Assembly (NCBI RefSeq): GCF_020740795.1
Contig: NC_067294.1
Coordinates: 1,302,001 to 1,366,000 of the forward strand
Direction: 5' to 3'
DNA: 64,000 bases
Source of the DNA: Apus apus
Taxonomy: Eukaryota > Chordata > Aves > Apodiformes > Apodidae
Of the stretch, positions 37,627 to 51,000 are shown piece after piece (within the stretch, counting starts at the first letter, position 1; each line of letters begins with the position of its first letter). The position numbers and the translations under genes were made by a program. The notes under the pieces are model-generated. The model was given only the letters and a program-made list of their open reading frames with translations, ran no database searches and had not been told where the DNA came from.

Positions 37627-39346
37627 ATGCTTTACTCTCCTGCCAAAGGCACAGTAGTGAGTCAACCAAAAAGAAAAAAAAATATGAAAAACAAACACCA
37701 AAAAACTCTGCTTCACTAAGGCGTCTGTGTCTAAAGTACTGGATTCCCACTTCACAACAATTAAATCAAACTGGTGCCTAGAGGTAATGGGGGTTCTAGC
37801 TGCACTTCCATTGCTCACAGGAGGTTTCTGTTCTTTGTTGCTAAAGGATCTAGCTATAGATGATCCAATACTCTATTTAGTTCTTCTGCAGAGTTTCTAG
37901 ACTTATGAAATTAAATTCTAGATTTACAGAAATATCCTTTTACTAAACTTCTGATACCTGGTGCATTCTATATTGGGTTAGGATATTCTGACCAAAAGTG
38001 GAACCTCATCTCTGGTTTATTGCACTGTTTCTGTGTCAATAAAAGGAAAGCTCTCTGACAAGTGCTACAAACAGTAGCTGATAGATGAACCAGCTTGGTC
38101 TGAGTGGGGAGTTTGCTGCACCCTGATAAAGATAAGCATTGTGGCTTCTCAGAGGATGCTGAGGAGGGTGGTGCCAAGCTGGGATGGTGGTACATTTCAG
38201 GGCTCCTGCTGCCATTCCTGTGGGCATGTTACCTTCCTGTTGCCTGATGTGGCTGTAACCTGAGCATGTAACAGCACTGAGGAGGAGTGACCTTGGGGAC
38301 ACTTTGTACAAGTAGAGTAAATAAATGTTCTTGACAGAGTAATCAGTTAGCTGGTTCACTTAGTACCTGAGTGCGGTGGCTTAGTGAGCAGCCGTGTGAG
38401 AAAAGTTTTGCTTCATCCTATTGAGAAAACAAATGATTAGCAAAGAGCCACCTGACAGCTCAGCACTGCAGACCAGCCCGGGTTGCCCTTGGCTGCTGGA
38501 CTGACTGCTGGGGGCCACTGGGTGTTGGTGTGGGGTCTTTGTCAGATCTCTCCAGTGTTACTAACATGAAGGTACGTGCTTCTGGAGAGCTTCCTTAGAG
38601 CTCTCCTGGACCTAGAGTTTAGTTTACAATTCATTCTGACAGCACTTTTCATCATCTCAGTGATGACTAGGGAGGAATGTAGCTGTTCAATGATAAAATA
38701 TGGCTCTCAGTTTTACCTGCTCAGCAAATGTCACTTGAAACCCTAGGAGGTTTCTCCTTATTGTAATCAGATATTCTTTAAAAAATTAATGAGAGCTCAT
38801 TCTCTGAAAAGAAAAAGCAGGTGCAGAAGAGAGCTACCCTGGGTAGCAGAACAGGACTCCTGGGGCCCTGCAGCAGAGGGACACCCCCCTGGGCAGGGTT
38901 TCTGTGCAGCCCCTCTTGGGCACAGACGTACAAGCTGAGGTTTTGTTACGCACTGTCTGCACGGAGGGAGCTCTGGGACGCTGACTTGGTTCACACAGGT
39001 CTTTGAAAAGCCATTGGAGGGAATGTTTTGTACACACTCCCAAACACAAGTGCCCAGGTGGAGCCTGGAGGAGACAGACTTTTCATCTAGTCAAGCTTTT
39101 ATTGAAATAAAACTTGTGCAGTTAATGAACAGAACTGTCACTTGTTTGCACGTGCAGTTTCTGTTACAGGGAGGAGCTGTACACAACATGTGGATTTAAG
39201 GTCAACTTTCAGAGTACAATTAAGCCAGCTCAAGGGCAGCTGGTCTCAGGGGTGGGTTTTACCTTTTCCTCCTCCCTCCTGGGTTGGTGGAATAGTTTCC
39301 ACCTGGTCTGTGAGCTGAAGGACCCGTTCCCCAGCTGCACACCCAG

Positions 39347-39352
39347 TATAAA
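39347..39352 (+). promoter_or_regulatory. Possible TATA box upstream of a candidate first exon
   Basis: CCCAGTATAAAGGTGTGGGA is a good TATA context. A possible non-coding exon from about 39378 would end at ATTCAG/GTAGAG near 39447. SHROOM1, the next + strand gene, needs at least one upstream non-coding exon, so this is one candidate start. Evidence is weak. Confidence 0.25.
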
Positions 39353-40300
39353 GGTGTGGGACAGGCCTGGCTGTGCTTTCTGCTGGGGAAGAGGGTTAGA
39401 GAGGCTGCTCTGCTGCTTTTGAGAGCAACTTGTTAGCTTAATTCAGGTAGAGTGTGCAGTTGTAGAGTGCTGCAGTCAGGTATGGCTTAGATACTGGAGT
39501 AATCTGGAGAGATTCAGTAAAAAAAAAGGTAAATGAGAGGGTAGAATTTAACTGGAATTTTCCTTTGGGTTTCTTTGTTGGTTTTTTTTTGCCTGCTCTT
39601 CATAATCATGCAGGCAGGGCTGCAGGAGCTTTCTCCCTTTCGTCTTTTTTTCAGAATGGGCAAAGAATATACTTGGAACAAAGTATTTAAAAAATAGAAA
39701 ACTAGGGTTTTATATGGGATGTTCTTCCTCCCACCTTGGAATGCTGGTGTGCAAAGCTGGGCTTGTGAGGCTTGTTCTCACGTGCAGCCCTCCTGCCTGG
39801 CCAGAATCTTGTTTACCAGCTGGGGAGCAAAGTCCTGAAGAATAAAAGCTGTGGGAAATAGAGAGTCTGCTGCTGATCCCTCAAACCTGGCCCGGCCCAG
39901 TGCTGGGGCAGGTAACTCACTGGGCACCAGGTGGGATTCGCTTGTTCAGAGCTGGGTTTATTGCTCCTAAACAAAACACCAGCCCTTGGGTTCAGCTGAG
40001 GCAGGAGTCGGGAAACCGTGTTTTATTTTCTTGGGGTCTTTATTTTCCTCTCGGGTGCGGTGAAGATGCGTGTCCTCACGTGACCCTTAGTGAGAAAACG
40101 CTGAAGCTATAAATCAGCTTCTTAAAACGGCCGGGAAATAAATTCCAGCCTGAGAGACTGTTCCCATCTCTCTGCTCTCACGCTCTAGGCGCTCCTGCTG
40201 CCCGGGCTTCGGGTTGCGGTTGGGAGCGCGGATCCCGAGGGTCTTTTCCAGCTTCGGGGGATCCCGTGGTTCCGTCGTGCAGCCCTGGCCGGCAGGGAAA

Positions 40301-40351
40301 GCCGCGGGGGTCCCTGCCTGGCCGCGGGGGTCCCTGCCTGGCCGCGGGGGT
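40301..40351. repeat. 20-bp minisatellite, about 2.5 copies
   Basis: The unit GCCGCGGGGGTCCCTGCCTG is repeated at 40301 and 40321, then a partial copy follows. It lies inside the CpG island. Confidence 0.85.
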
Positions 40352-40670
40352 GCGGGGCGGGGAGGTGCCCCGGGGTCCCCTCCCTGAGCCCACCCCCGTC
40401 CTGCCCCTGGGCAGGGCCCTGCCCGCCGCTCCCAGCCCTCCCGTAGCTCCCGCGGAGCCGGGAGCGGGATCGTTTATCTCCGTGTGCCATCCCGGGAGGA
40501 ATTGCCTTGCGTGGCGGGGAGCGGCAGGTGAGGCTGCGCTGGGGCAGGGGGATGCTCGGGGGGCGGCTGCGGCCCCCCCGGGGGGAGCTGCCGCCGCTGT
40601 CCTAATTACACTGATTGCTCTAATGAAGGGTCACCCGGCGGGACCCGAGCTGCCGTGGGCAGGGGGCGGC

Positions 40671-40770
40671 GGGGGCCGGGAATGCTGGCCGGGGGCCGGG
40701 AATGCTGGCCGGGGGCCGGGAATGCTGGCGGGGGGCCGGGAATGCTGGCCGGGGGCCGGGAATGCTGGCG
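40671..40770. repeat. 20-bp minisatellite, five copies
   Basis: The unit GGGGGCCGGGAATGCTGGCC is present five times in register (40671, 40691, 40711, 40731, 40751), with only a C/G change at the last base in some copies. The near identity implies recent expansion or homogenisation. Confidence 0.92.
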
Positions 40771-40930
40771 GGGGCAGCGCTGCCCCTTCCAAGCCACCGG
40801 CGCTCGGTGAGCCCCGGAGGTGTCGGGGGGACCCCCCGGAGCAGCGCTCCCACCGCCTGGGCTCGAGTTCCCGGCGCAGCCCCGCGTTAAACCCCCCGGA
40901 GGAGAGACGGGGGGTCTGGGGGCTGCTTTG

Positions 40931-43570
40931 GTGTGTAACTTGTGAGCGCCTGCCCCGCGCCAGGTGCCGCGCTGTGTCTGCTGAGAGCAGGAGAGGTTTT
41001 AAAGATGATTTTATCCGAGTGGTCTTATTTCAGTGGTAAAAAGAGCTCTGTTTACAGTGTAGAATACTTGGAATTACAGGACGGGAACAGCTGTGATGTG
41101 TGACAATGTGGCTTATTTATTCTGTCATCAGCAGGAGGGGGTTTAATCTTTCTATGAATTTAAAGACCTGAGCCACATAATTATTTCCTGCAAAAAATCA
41201 GAGGGGCAGTAACTGCCTTGACCCTTCTCTTCCTGTTGTGCAGAGACTTGTTAATAGGATTCTTCTCTCAGAAAGAAAGGTCTCCTTGGCAGCGTTTAAT
41301 GTCGGGAATGAAGCAGTGTCAGGTAGAAACTGAATGTGGTTGAATGAGGAAGTGTGTTCTAAAGAATTCCTGACTTAACTCTTGAGTTCTCAGTGTTTTT
41401 CAAAATACTCATGAAGTGATGCGTTTGAAGAGTAGAAACGTCTCCAAATAATACACACCTGAGTGTGGAAATTAATGAGAAAATATAAAGTTAAAGCTTG
41501 GAAAATAATGTGAGTGTTTAGAAAATAAAAATCCAGGTTGGAGAAGTAGGGGAGGTGACAAGAGAAAATGTTTTCAAGTGTGTGTGGGAGAGAATCCTTG
41601 AAGATTTTCCAGCCATTTACAAATGGGGAGAAAATATGCAAATGTATTTATTTATGAATTTGCCTGAGAGTGTTTTTGCACACCCTGATCCTGTCTCTTG
41701 TTTGGATTTCCTTAGTGCTAAGGTGCAAGTCCAAACATGCAGAGGGGCCAGATCCATCCTAGCAGGGTGAGCTATGGAGACTGGAAACCACATCCAAGCA
41801 TCCAGGGAAAGAAACTTTGGGAAGTGAGTGGAGAGAGGCTGGAGCAGGGGCTGCTGGGCTCCCGGGTCTGGGCAGCCCTGGCGAGGGGGGAGCCCTGCAG
41901 GGACCTGCCCTCAGCCCAGCCCCGGGCAGGAGGAGGGGTGACAAGCTGCCTGTGCTGCCGGGTGCTTGGTGCTTCCAGGGGTGACACACTCGTTTCCTTC
42001 TGCTGTCTTTGCCAGTGTTTTTCACCTGAGAATTTGCATTCTGGATGTTTACCTCGAATTTTGGGGAAATGTGGACAAAACAAATCCTGTATTTCTAAAA
42101 AAAAAGCTTAGGGAGGGAAAAAAATGATGTCTTGCCTATTTTCAACACTTCTGACTTTCACAAAAAGAACTTTGCTTCCCACGCTTTGGAGAAAGGAACT
42201 TAATTTTGTCTTGCATTGATTTGCATCAGGGATGTGCTTTTTGTTGTTCCCTCTTAAAATCTTCCCAAGTCTGGCCAATTAGTCAAGTCTAAAAAAAAAT
42301 GCACATCCTTTGATATTTTTGTTGTTGTTGTTTAATAACTTGAATGTGTGAAGATTCTGTCCTCAACACGCTGGGATCTCCGGGAGCCTCCAGAGGCAGC
42401 TGGGCTGCTTGTGCCAGTCCCCAAGCATCAATGAAGATGCTGCCTTTGACTGGTGGCTTCAGATGATGAACCAGGTTGTCACCATGGTGGCTGGTTCCAG
42501 TTGGCCTCAGCCAGCTTGGAGATCAGAGCTGGCACTCCAGCTCTGGCAGGAGCCTGGCTGGCCTGAAATGGTGACAATGGGTTGGTGAGATAATGGCAGG
42601 GTGGGGCAGGAGTCCTGAGGGTGTTCTTTTAGCATAATGCTTGATGTATGGAACTTTAGTACAGAGTGAACAAAAGGCAAAGGGGAGAAAGAACTAATCA
42701 CGGTTCATTCATCTTTGTTTATAGTGTTTTTTTTAATCTTAATTATTAAAATGAAGTTTTAGTTTCTTCAGAAGTTATTTGCAAGGGAAAAACCCTCTGA
42801 AGTAGAACACTCTTAGAAATGTAATTGATGTCAAACTTGAATACATCTTGTAAACTTTGATTTCTGTTGATCTGGGTTTTCATCTTTTGGGTATGGTGAG
42901 ATCAGCCCACGGTTTCAGCAGGTGTCATCACCAGGTTCTGGAGATCCATGTTTCCAGGGCTGTGCTGGAAGCCCAGGGCTGTCTGGGCCTGCTGCACTTC
43001 CCCAGAGCTTTCTGCTGGTTTTCAGTGACCCATTTGCACACTCCAACAAGACAGGGCCAATGTAAACTTCCCTTAAACAACAGATGCATTTACCTCAAGT
43101 GTATGTGAAAGATTAATTGCTTTGGATGTTTCCTGCCCATTTCTTTGGGTCTGATTTAGGTCTGACTCAAAGCAGTGACATCAAGATAAAGGTGCCATTT
43201 ACTTCAGTCAGTCTTGGAAAAACAAAAAAACAAACAGCTTCTTAAAGGATACCAACAGAACTTAATGTTGTTGTGTCAGGTTATGTGTAACTTTAGAAGT
43301 TATGCATTTTCTGGTGGCCTGGAAGATCCTTCACTGTCAGGAAGGTGTGTGTTTTACGGCTCAAAGTGTGTTTAGTTTTTGGTGCTGAATCATGCAGGGT
43401 GCTGAGGTGTGAAGGTCTGGCAGGATGACCTGGGAGTCAGCTCAGCTGCACCTCAGTACCTGAGGCTGCTACTCTTGGGGATTCAGGGCTTTCCTGCTCC
43501 CAGGGCTGCATGGAGCACATCCAGCCTGGATGGGAACCAGGGCTTTAGAAAGTTCTGTCCCAAGACAGTT
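40931..43570. other. Intergenic sequence
   Basis: No gene or clear mobile element is supported. AT-rich parts near 41400-41650 and 42100-42350 alternate with a GC-richer part near 41800-41990. Confidence 0.45.
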
Positions 43571-43576
43571 CTGTGT

Positions 43577-43677
43577 CCTTGAACACCTCCAGGGATGGGG
43601 CAGCCACAGCTTCTCTGGGCAACCTGGGCCAGGGTCTCACCACCCTCATAGTGAAGAAATTCCTCCTCATGTCTAGG
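43577..43677 (-). mobile_element. CR1 LINE internal fragment
   Basis: ACCTCCAGGGATGGGGCAGC, CACAGCTTCTCTGGGCAACC, TGGGCCAGGGTCTCACCACC, then AAATTCCTCCTCATGTCTA correspond to the antisense of the CR1 3' half (compare 32180-32270). A short remnant. Confidence 0.78.
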
Positions 43678-46600
43678 GGCAAGGAGGGGCAGGGAAAGTC
43701 AATGAGGGGACATGCTCTTGAGATTCAGCTAAATCTGCACTTTGGCCTGAGTCAGCACTGAAGTTTTTACTTGCTTTGTCATCCTTCAGGAAAAGAAGTC
43801 CCCTGTGCAGAGCTGTCACTTGGCAGTACAGACCACAGAACAGCTTCTGCTTCACAGCCTGGCAGTGTGCTGGGCAGGACACGGGGAACTGCAGCACCTG
43901 TATTTCCATGGCAGTTGACCTGGTCAGACTGAAAATAAAAACCAACAAGATTAAAAAAAAAAAAAATTAAAAATGCAAAGACTTCAATATTATGGTGGGA
44001 AGTAGCATCCCCAGTAATCACGTGATGGTCTCTACTGAATTTATGTGAAGTGGTTGTTCAGGGATTTAAACTCGGTCCCAAATGTAAATGACTTTGGTGT
44101 CAGAGAAATCAAACCCAGGGGTTGGTGCAGGAGCTGCTCTTTGCCAGACCTTTAGTCTGAGCTCTGAAGGACAAGAGCTGCTCTTTATTAAAGAATTGTC
44201 AGGTGGTGTGTTTTTTAACCTTTAGAAGACAAGGTGTTATCCTGAGACTTGTTCTGGAACAGCTGGAACACTTCATCTGGCAATTTAAAAAAAGAACTTA
44301 TCTCCAGCTGGAGTTTTCCACTCAAATGGATAAACATTTCTCCTGGAAACGTGAGGTGATGCTGATACATGTAGGACCTTCCTAGAATACACAAACCTGT
44401 ATTTCTCATCCCAAAGATGAAGTGATATCTCTCTGGGAGTTTATTTTTGGTGCAGCATTCCATGCATGGAGCTATATAAGATTGTCTCTTGGATCATGGG
44501 CTCTTCTGCAGCTGTCCCTGTTTCCATACAGGCTCCTGGATTCAGGAACAGGGGAGGAGCCCTGAAAATAACATCTTTTTGTTATTTACATGTCCAGGAG
44601 TGCCCATGGATTGGGCTGTCTGCTGAGCCCACATCTAGTAGAATTTCAGTCCTTGCAGATGTTTGCTTTTAGTTTTATGAAAGTAAATATAAACCATCAG
44701 CCTTTGTTGTTTTCTGGGAAAACAAAAGCTACTAAATCATATTACTAATATTTATTTTAAAATTCTAAAAACTTGCTGTGATTTGTTAAGACAAGTGGCT
44801 TAGGTGATAATCATACACTTCAAGATGAGTTTTGTGATAATCTTAGAGCCTGTAAAATGTAAAGATTTGACCCAAGGGTTTGTTGTACTTCTGTGACTGA
44901 TCTCTGTGGAGCTTCTCTCAGGGTTTTTATGTCTGAAATGGCCACATCATATTGCATATTTATTGCTGAAGTTGAATTTTCTGGTAACTAAAGTGCCACG
45001 AGCTATTTTTCCAGGACTATTTGTAGAAGACCCAGGAATGTCTTGACTTCATAACTGTGTTGCAGCCATCCAAGGGTCAGCAATGTGGTGCTGCTTGTGT
45101 GTTACTGACACTGCCAAAATTGTCCTCAGAAAGGGCCAGGGTCTTGCTCCTCCAAACTGTCCCCTTGAGCTCTTCACCTGATCAAATATTTTAAGGGAAC
45201 AATATTCCCAGTACCACCAGGTCTGGTTTAGGAGACAAGTCCTAGAATGTGGTGTCCATCCTGCTTGGGCAGGCCCAGAACATCATCCATGTGGAGCCCT
45301 GGCATCCTGGAGAGCTGGAATTCTCTGCTCCCTCCCAATCTAACCGTGGATCTTGAGCAGTAACAGCTTGCTTTGTGTCAGGAGTGTTTGGGGGAGGCTG
45401 GAAGGAGGTCACTGCCCTGGTTCCCCAGCCACACACCCATGTTCCACATTGCTGAGGGCTTTACCCATCCCTCTGAGGCCCCTTCTAGCTGAAGCTCAGA
45501 GGAGCTCACACCATTTGTGTTTTTGTCTCACCTGGGCACAGTCTGGTCTCCTGGCAAGTGTGTGGTTTCTCCTGTCCCTGCCTCCTTTCCCTCACCTGCC
45601 CCTGCTGCTGAAAAGCCTCTGCAGAAGCAGCTCTAAAACAATCTAGGACTGGGGGGCTCAGAGTGCTGTCCTGGGGGTGTCTGCTGCCTCCGGTGCTGCT
45701 GGAGACCCCGGGAGGAGCTGACCACCCAGGAAGGCACCCTGCTTTCCGGGGGGTTCACAGCCCTTGCCAGGTTGCACTGCTGACAGTGTCCACAGTTTGG
45801 TGGTTCTTTAGTGGCTTTGCATGTCCTGAATACGCTGAGATGAAACATTTAAATTTTGGTGGAACTGGAACATTTTGTTCAACACAAACCAAAAGTTTGT
45901 GCTTCCAAGTTTGGTGGGTTTTGTTTGTTTGGTTTGGTTTTTTGTTGTTGTTTTTTTTGGGGTTTTTTTGGTTTTTTTTTTTTAGAAAAGTGACTTTGCT
46001 GTGAACTGCAGCAATTCTAACTTAACTAATTCAGTTGTCAAACTGAAAATATCTCTGATGGGACAATGCCAGAGAGCTGCTCCTGTCAGGTCTCAGATGC
46101 TGATGTTCACGTCTCTCACTTTTCTGTGAAGTTTTGAGTTTCCAGTCCCCATCTCCTGAGAATTCCCTGCAAACCCTCGACAGAAAAACCAGAGAATATT
46201 ACTTTCTGCTTAAGCAGCACCTGTTCCTTAGGAAGCTCAGCTGCTGTTTCCACCATTTGACATTTTCCAGTAAGGGCTGAGGAGCCCCTTGTATCAGATG
46301 TGGAGCCAAAACCAAGCTTAGAGTTCCAGAGGGAGAGCAACTGTGGGATGTCAGGCCCTCCCTGCCCTTCCCTTCACACCAGCTGCTCTCCTTTTCCTCG
46401 GGGCAGATCTCAAGCACTAAGGTAGAGACACTTAAACCTGTCTGAAGGCCCCTGGTAAGTGGCATGGTGTTCAGAATTGCTTCTCTGGGGTTTCAGAGGT
46501 GTCCTGGGTGTGGTTTCAGGGGGGTCAGTAGATGCTCTTCTACCCAGTGATGGAACATGGGCTTGCATGTGTGCCCTAGGGTCTCTTGGGCTTAGGGTTG

Positions 46601-47755
46601 TGAGGCCATGACCTGAACTGAGCTCTGAAGGTGCACACCAGTGGTGTGCTTATCAAACACGGGAAGCGTGCTCTGGGCAGTGGAGCAGGGAATGGGACAG
46701 TGGATGTGTTCCTGTTCCACCTGTGCCATGAACTCGCTGCAGGAATGTGGCTGAAGCACCGTGTAGCTGTCAGCTCTACAGCTGGGAAGGGCTAGGTTCA
46801 AAGCACCTTTAGATATACATATATTGCCAGTGGTTTTGCCTCAATGTTATAAAACAGGCTGGGGAAACAAGAAGGATTTGCTCGTATTAAATAAAAAAAG
46901 AAACCCTCTCCAGGACTGGGGGGGTTTGTTAGCAAATTGTCAGTCACTGCATGAGACTGATAGAATGCAAGGTTGTGTACCTAGGAAAATGGCTGCTTTT
47001 AGTGTATAAAATCAGATTAAAAGAGCAGAGATCAATTGTAGCATCTTGTATGTCCACTTCTAGGAATTTCCAGAACCTTCTGTGCTTCCATTTTCTGCTA
47101 ATAACTTCTTACAACTTTACCACATGAAAAACATCTTGATGTTTGTTCCTGAGGTTTTTTTCCACAGTGAAACTCTTGCAAAAGCTGCTGTGAAATTTGC
47201 AGTGGGCAGAGCTCACAGGGTCAGGTCCTTATTAGCTGAAAAGGTTCCTAGAAAAGAAAAATGTGTGCTTCCTTGAATGCTGATCTTAAATGTAAAATGG
47301 CTTTGTGTATTATTCTGTTATCCCAGTGCCTTCTGAAGTTCAGGGAGATTCCAGAATTTAAATGATTAACTGGCATTTCCAGAGTGCTGGCCAAGGGGCT
47401 GCTTACCAAACGTGACACTGTGATTAATGACCCGGCTTTGCTTGGACACCTCTCAAACTTGCTTTAGTGTTTGATTATTAGAATAATATTGCTTTTACTT
47501 GCAAAAATATCTGTGTTCAAGTTATGTTGTGAGACAGACTAGTTTTTTTTCCAAAGGTTCATTCAAGAGACATGAGATCCTGCTGCTTTTATACACCCAG
47601 AAGCCTCACAGCAGTAAGCAAAAGCAGATGAGAAAGAAGTGCCAGCTGTCAGTCATTATTCTAAGCCAAACTGTACTGGATGCCCAGCCCTTCATGTTCT
47701 CTGCTGGCCCCGTGTCATTTCTGCCTTTTAGCCCTGGCAGAGCCCGTGGCTTTCC
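43678..47755. other. Intergenic sequence with simple repeats
   Basis: No gene supported. It contains an A-rich run near 43950-43965 and a T/G-rich low-complexity tract at about 45916-45984 (TTTG and TTTGG units). Confidence 0.45.
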
Positions 47756-48062
47756 CTGCTGAGCCTCGTTCCTTCGGGGTCGCGGCGGGGCTGCCTCCCC
47801 GCAGCCTCACGCCCCTCGTCCTTGCGGCGTCTGAGGGCGACGGGATTTATTCGGCCTCCCCATAACAAAGGCACCGTTGTGCTCGAGTGTTGGGAGAGAA
47901 AGCAGAGCCCTGCCTTTGCCGTGCCACGCTCGGCAGCCCCCGGGAGCCCCGAGGTGACCTCTTGCTCTAAGCGCAGGGCGGGAGGAGCACGGACCTGCTG
48001 CAGAGGGAGGCAGCGGCTGCTCCCCGGCCAGACCCTCGTCCCGGGGGAACCCGCCTGTGCCT
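47756..48062. promoter_or_regulatory. Second CpG-rich patch
   Basis: About 300 bp markedly richer in CpG than its flanks (for example GGTCGCGGCGGGGCTGCC and CTTGCGGCGTCTGAGGGCGA). It may be an alternative promoter or enhancer for SHROOM1, or an unlinked element. No coding content was recognised. Confidence 0.35.
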
Positions 48063-51000
48063 CTCTTCTCTCACGTTGTACAGTGCTTGGAAGATGAAGA
48101 GATCCCCCGTTCCTTGGGAGCTGCTGCTGAGCATCCTGCACGGCTCTCTATTCCTTAGCTGCAAGTGACTCCTGAGCAGATCTTTTAAATGGAGTGACAA
48201 GTCTCGTTTACATCCCAGTTTTATAGTTACCTGTGAAAAAAGAAAGTGCACAGCTTCTGACGGGTGACACGTTCCTGGCACAATGTCCTGTTTCTTCTTG
48301 GAATGCCCTTTAATTTAGCCAGTGTAAGGAGGTTTGCCATGGATGTGAAAGGGATCGGGGTCAGGCTCTGAGCAGGTTTTGGGTCAGCCTCTGTTGGCTG
48401 GCTGAGGGCTGGGCACACATTCCCATCTCGGGTGCTGCTGCCGAGGGACCACCCTCTGCCACGAGTTCAGGTGGTCAGAGGCTGGGGGGACAGGTCCCCC
48501 TGCGTGTGTCTCACGCCCAGACCCGGTGTTACGTGGCAGGAAGCTCAGCACCAAGGCTGAGAGCCTCAAGTGACTTGGGATGAGTTTGTGTTACCGTCTG
48601 AGCTGCTGGGATCTGGTCATCCCGCCCGCAGCACCCTCCCCTCCTCCCTGGCATCGACTCGATGTTCACCCAACTCCTCCATGAACTCTCTCAGCTCAAT
48701 AAACCACCAGAAAACTAAATAAACCCCTTAACAACTCCTGCTGGATTAGCAGAGTGCACTTGGCAAAGGGTCACAGGAGCTCTGGAGCTGCAGCAAAGGA
48801 TGGGGAGGAAGGAAAGGGGCAGAGAGGGGGTGGAGGCCACCCCTCCCCTTTGGGCAGTGACAAGGATTCAGCTGCATTTCCATTTAAATGGTCTGAGCAG
48901 ATTTTGCCCTGGGGCCCAGGGATGCTGCTAATCCATGGGCCACACGAAGTGAAGTTCAGCTGGTTTGAGAAACAAGATTAGACAGTAAAACTGAAACCAC
49001 CACCCAGGCTGGTACAGCCCTGTGATACACACCGGAGTGTCCCAGTGTTGTGGGGTGTGGTATTCCCTAAAGATTTTGGTCTGGGTTGCAAAGAGCTCAG
49101 ACACCAGGGGTATAGTGCTTACAATGTGGTTTCAGCTGGAAACCTTGTTCAGCTAAGTACTGTTTTAATAATGAGTATCTGCCTGTAATTGCAGTGTCCA
49201 AGTCCTCTCCCCTGCCAGCTTGGTTACTAGGTAGGGCAACTACACCTGTGAAGTCTGGGATTGATGTGGTCTCTCAGGGATACTATATTGTCTATTAGGC
49301 TGCTGTTGCTTGGATGGTTTTGGTGGGTAAACCCCAGGATTTTTATTTTTGCATTATATTTGTGCCACTCTTGGCCTTGTTTCTGAAGCTGGGAGCAGCC
49401 ATCTGTACCCCAGCTGATGTCAAGTGAGGAGAGTAACATGAAAGGCAACAGCCCCCTGGGCTAGGGGAGGTGTTTGTGGGCAGCATTTGCTGTTTGTTTC
49501 GCTTCCCTCTTTGGATTTCACTTCCCAACCCCCAGTGAAAGAGGCTGGGAAGGCAGATGGGCAGGTGAGGGGGGCTGCTAACCCACAGCTCTGTACCTGC
49601 ACCAGGTACCTGTGGTTTGTAGGGCATCCTGCTGCCCTCAGGGCCCACCTGGTTTGTTGTGTTTGGGGCTCTATGAAAGAAGACTGACACAGCCCTGAGA
49701 AACTAATGTTATGCTTATGTTGCCTGTACAGTTTGTGACCATTTTGGCCAAGTTGGTACTGAGCAGCCAGTATTAAATGGGAGGTGGCAGAATGTGAGGT
49801 GCTGGTGAGCAGGCATCTCCCTCGTTTTCTGCGTTTTACCCAGAGTTATTGGTCTTTGCTGTCAGGAGCTGCACAAAGTGCAGGACACATCCTGGCCACG
49901 TGCAGATTAAGCAGAAGATCTGTAAAGCAGCAATAAGAGGCAAGTTTTGGCCTAGTTATTGCTTTTCTGCTTCCAAGCAATTTTGTGCTGTGGCAGGGTT
50001 TGGCAATGAAAGGCAGGCTGATGGTAACCACTCACCTCAGGACCATGGTGGTGTGAGATATTATGCATCTCTGAAAGCAGTAGCTGCAAAAATTCAAGGA
50101 TTCCCTGGAAGTCCCAGCTCTCAATTAAGGAAATCTGCTGTGTGTAACAATATTTTTGGTTGTGAAGAAGAGTTTGAAAACATAATGTAAATGCAGTCTG
50201 AACATCTAGGAACCCAAAGCACAGACAAAATGAGCCTCAGCTTTGGGGTTTTTTTACAAAATCTTTTGGCTGTTTTTATTCTTGGCTCTGCTTATTATTG
50301 TTCCCATGTAAGTTTGTAGCTAACAAACCCAAGCATGCTTTTTTGTGACTTGTAGTTCTCCTGGGAATACTTTGGTTACTTCCCAGTGGTGATGAGTGAC
50401 CTGCTGGTGCTCGTGTCTGACAGGAGAGGAACGTTTCTGCCTCAGTTCTGTCATCTTCTCCAAATCTAATGTATTGTTGTGTTTTTAGTTGCCAAGAGCA
50501 GCTGTAAATGCTCTCTTCTGGGGTCTCCCCACATCTCGTTCAATAGGGATTAGTCATGAAACATGTTACTGCCTGTCCCTGGGGGCAAGGCTGTGGTTAA
50601 CCCCAGCTCCCAGGGGTGCCTGTGCTGCTGAGCCTGAGCACGGAGCACAGGGCAGTTACTTGCCCCAAATCTACAGCACTTCGTGCAAGGGCAGTGGGAA
50701 GGCTCAGCTGTCAGAATTGGTAAAAAGTGGGTTTGCTGTGCCAGCTGGGGCCCCAGAGGAGCTCTAACCCTGCTCCCTCTCAGCTCTGCCTGTGGTTCAC
50801 ATGCCTGTGGCTGCAGGAGGTGAGTGAGGCTGCACATCTTCCTCGGTGCTAACAGCCCAGCCCAGCCTTGGAACTGTTTGCCATGGTGAGATATAAATCA
50901 TTAGAGCTGGGGATCATTATAACATTCAATAACTTCTTTATAAGGCAACCAGTTTAGACGTTAGGAGCAGCATTTGCTGGCGTGTGATTTATATTTGAAA

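Larger units (their letters stand above)
36691..40100. other. Intergenic interval, left part
   Basis: Mostly AT-rich sequence with a 16-T run at 37498-37513. No gene is supported: open frames are short and overlap on both strands. The AT-rich block at 36950-37250 is low in CpG and could hold conserved non-coding elements, which a single sequence cannot show. Confidence 0.5.
40180..40930. promoter_or_regulatory. CpG island, candidate SHROOM1 promoter
   Basis: About 750 bp of very GC- and CpG-rich DNA in an otherwise AT-rich interval, without TATA. A strong splice donor, GCGGCAG/GTGAGG, occurs on the + strand with exon end at 40527. The next + strand gene is SHROOM1, whose coding exon at 60.9 kb begins with a splice acceptor, so an upstream promoter and non-coding exon must exist. 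The island is a natural candidate, but direction and target are inferred. Long open frames across it come from its GC content and repeats. Confidence 0.5.

Noticed and set aside
40266-41039. 257-codon + strand open frame in the CpG island
   Set aside because: Its length results from stop-poor GC-rich DNA and the 20-bp repeats; the repeated MLAGGRECW-like reading is minisatellite translation.
49849-50190. 113-codon + strand open frame with several cysteines
   Set aside because: No recognised motif, no neighbouring exon signals, and normal length for chance in this composition.
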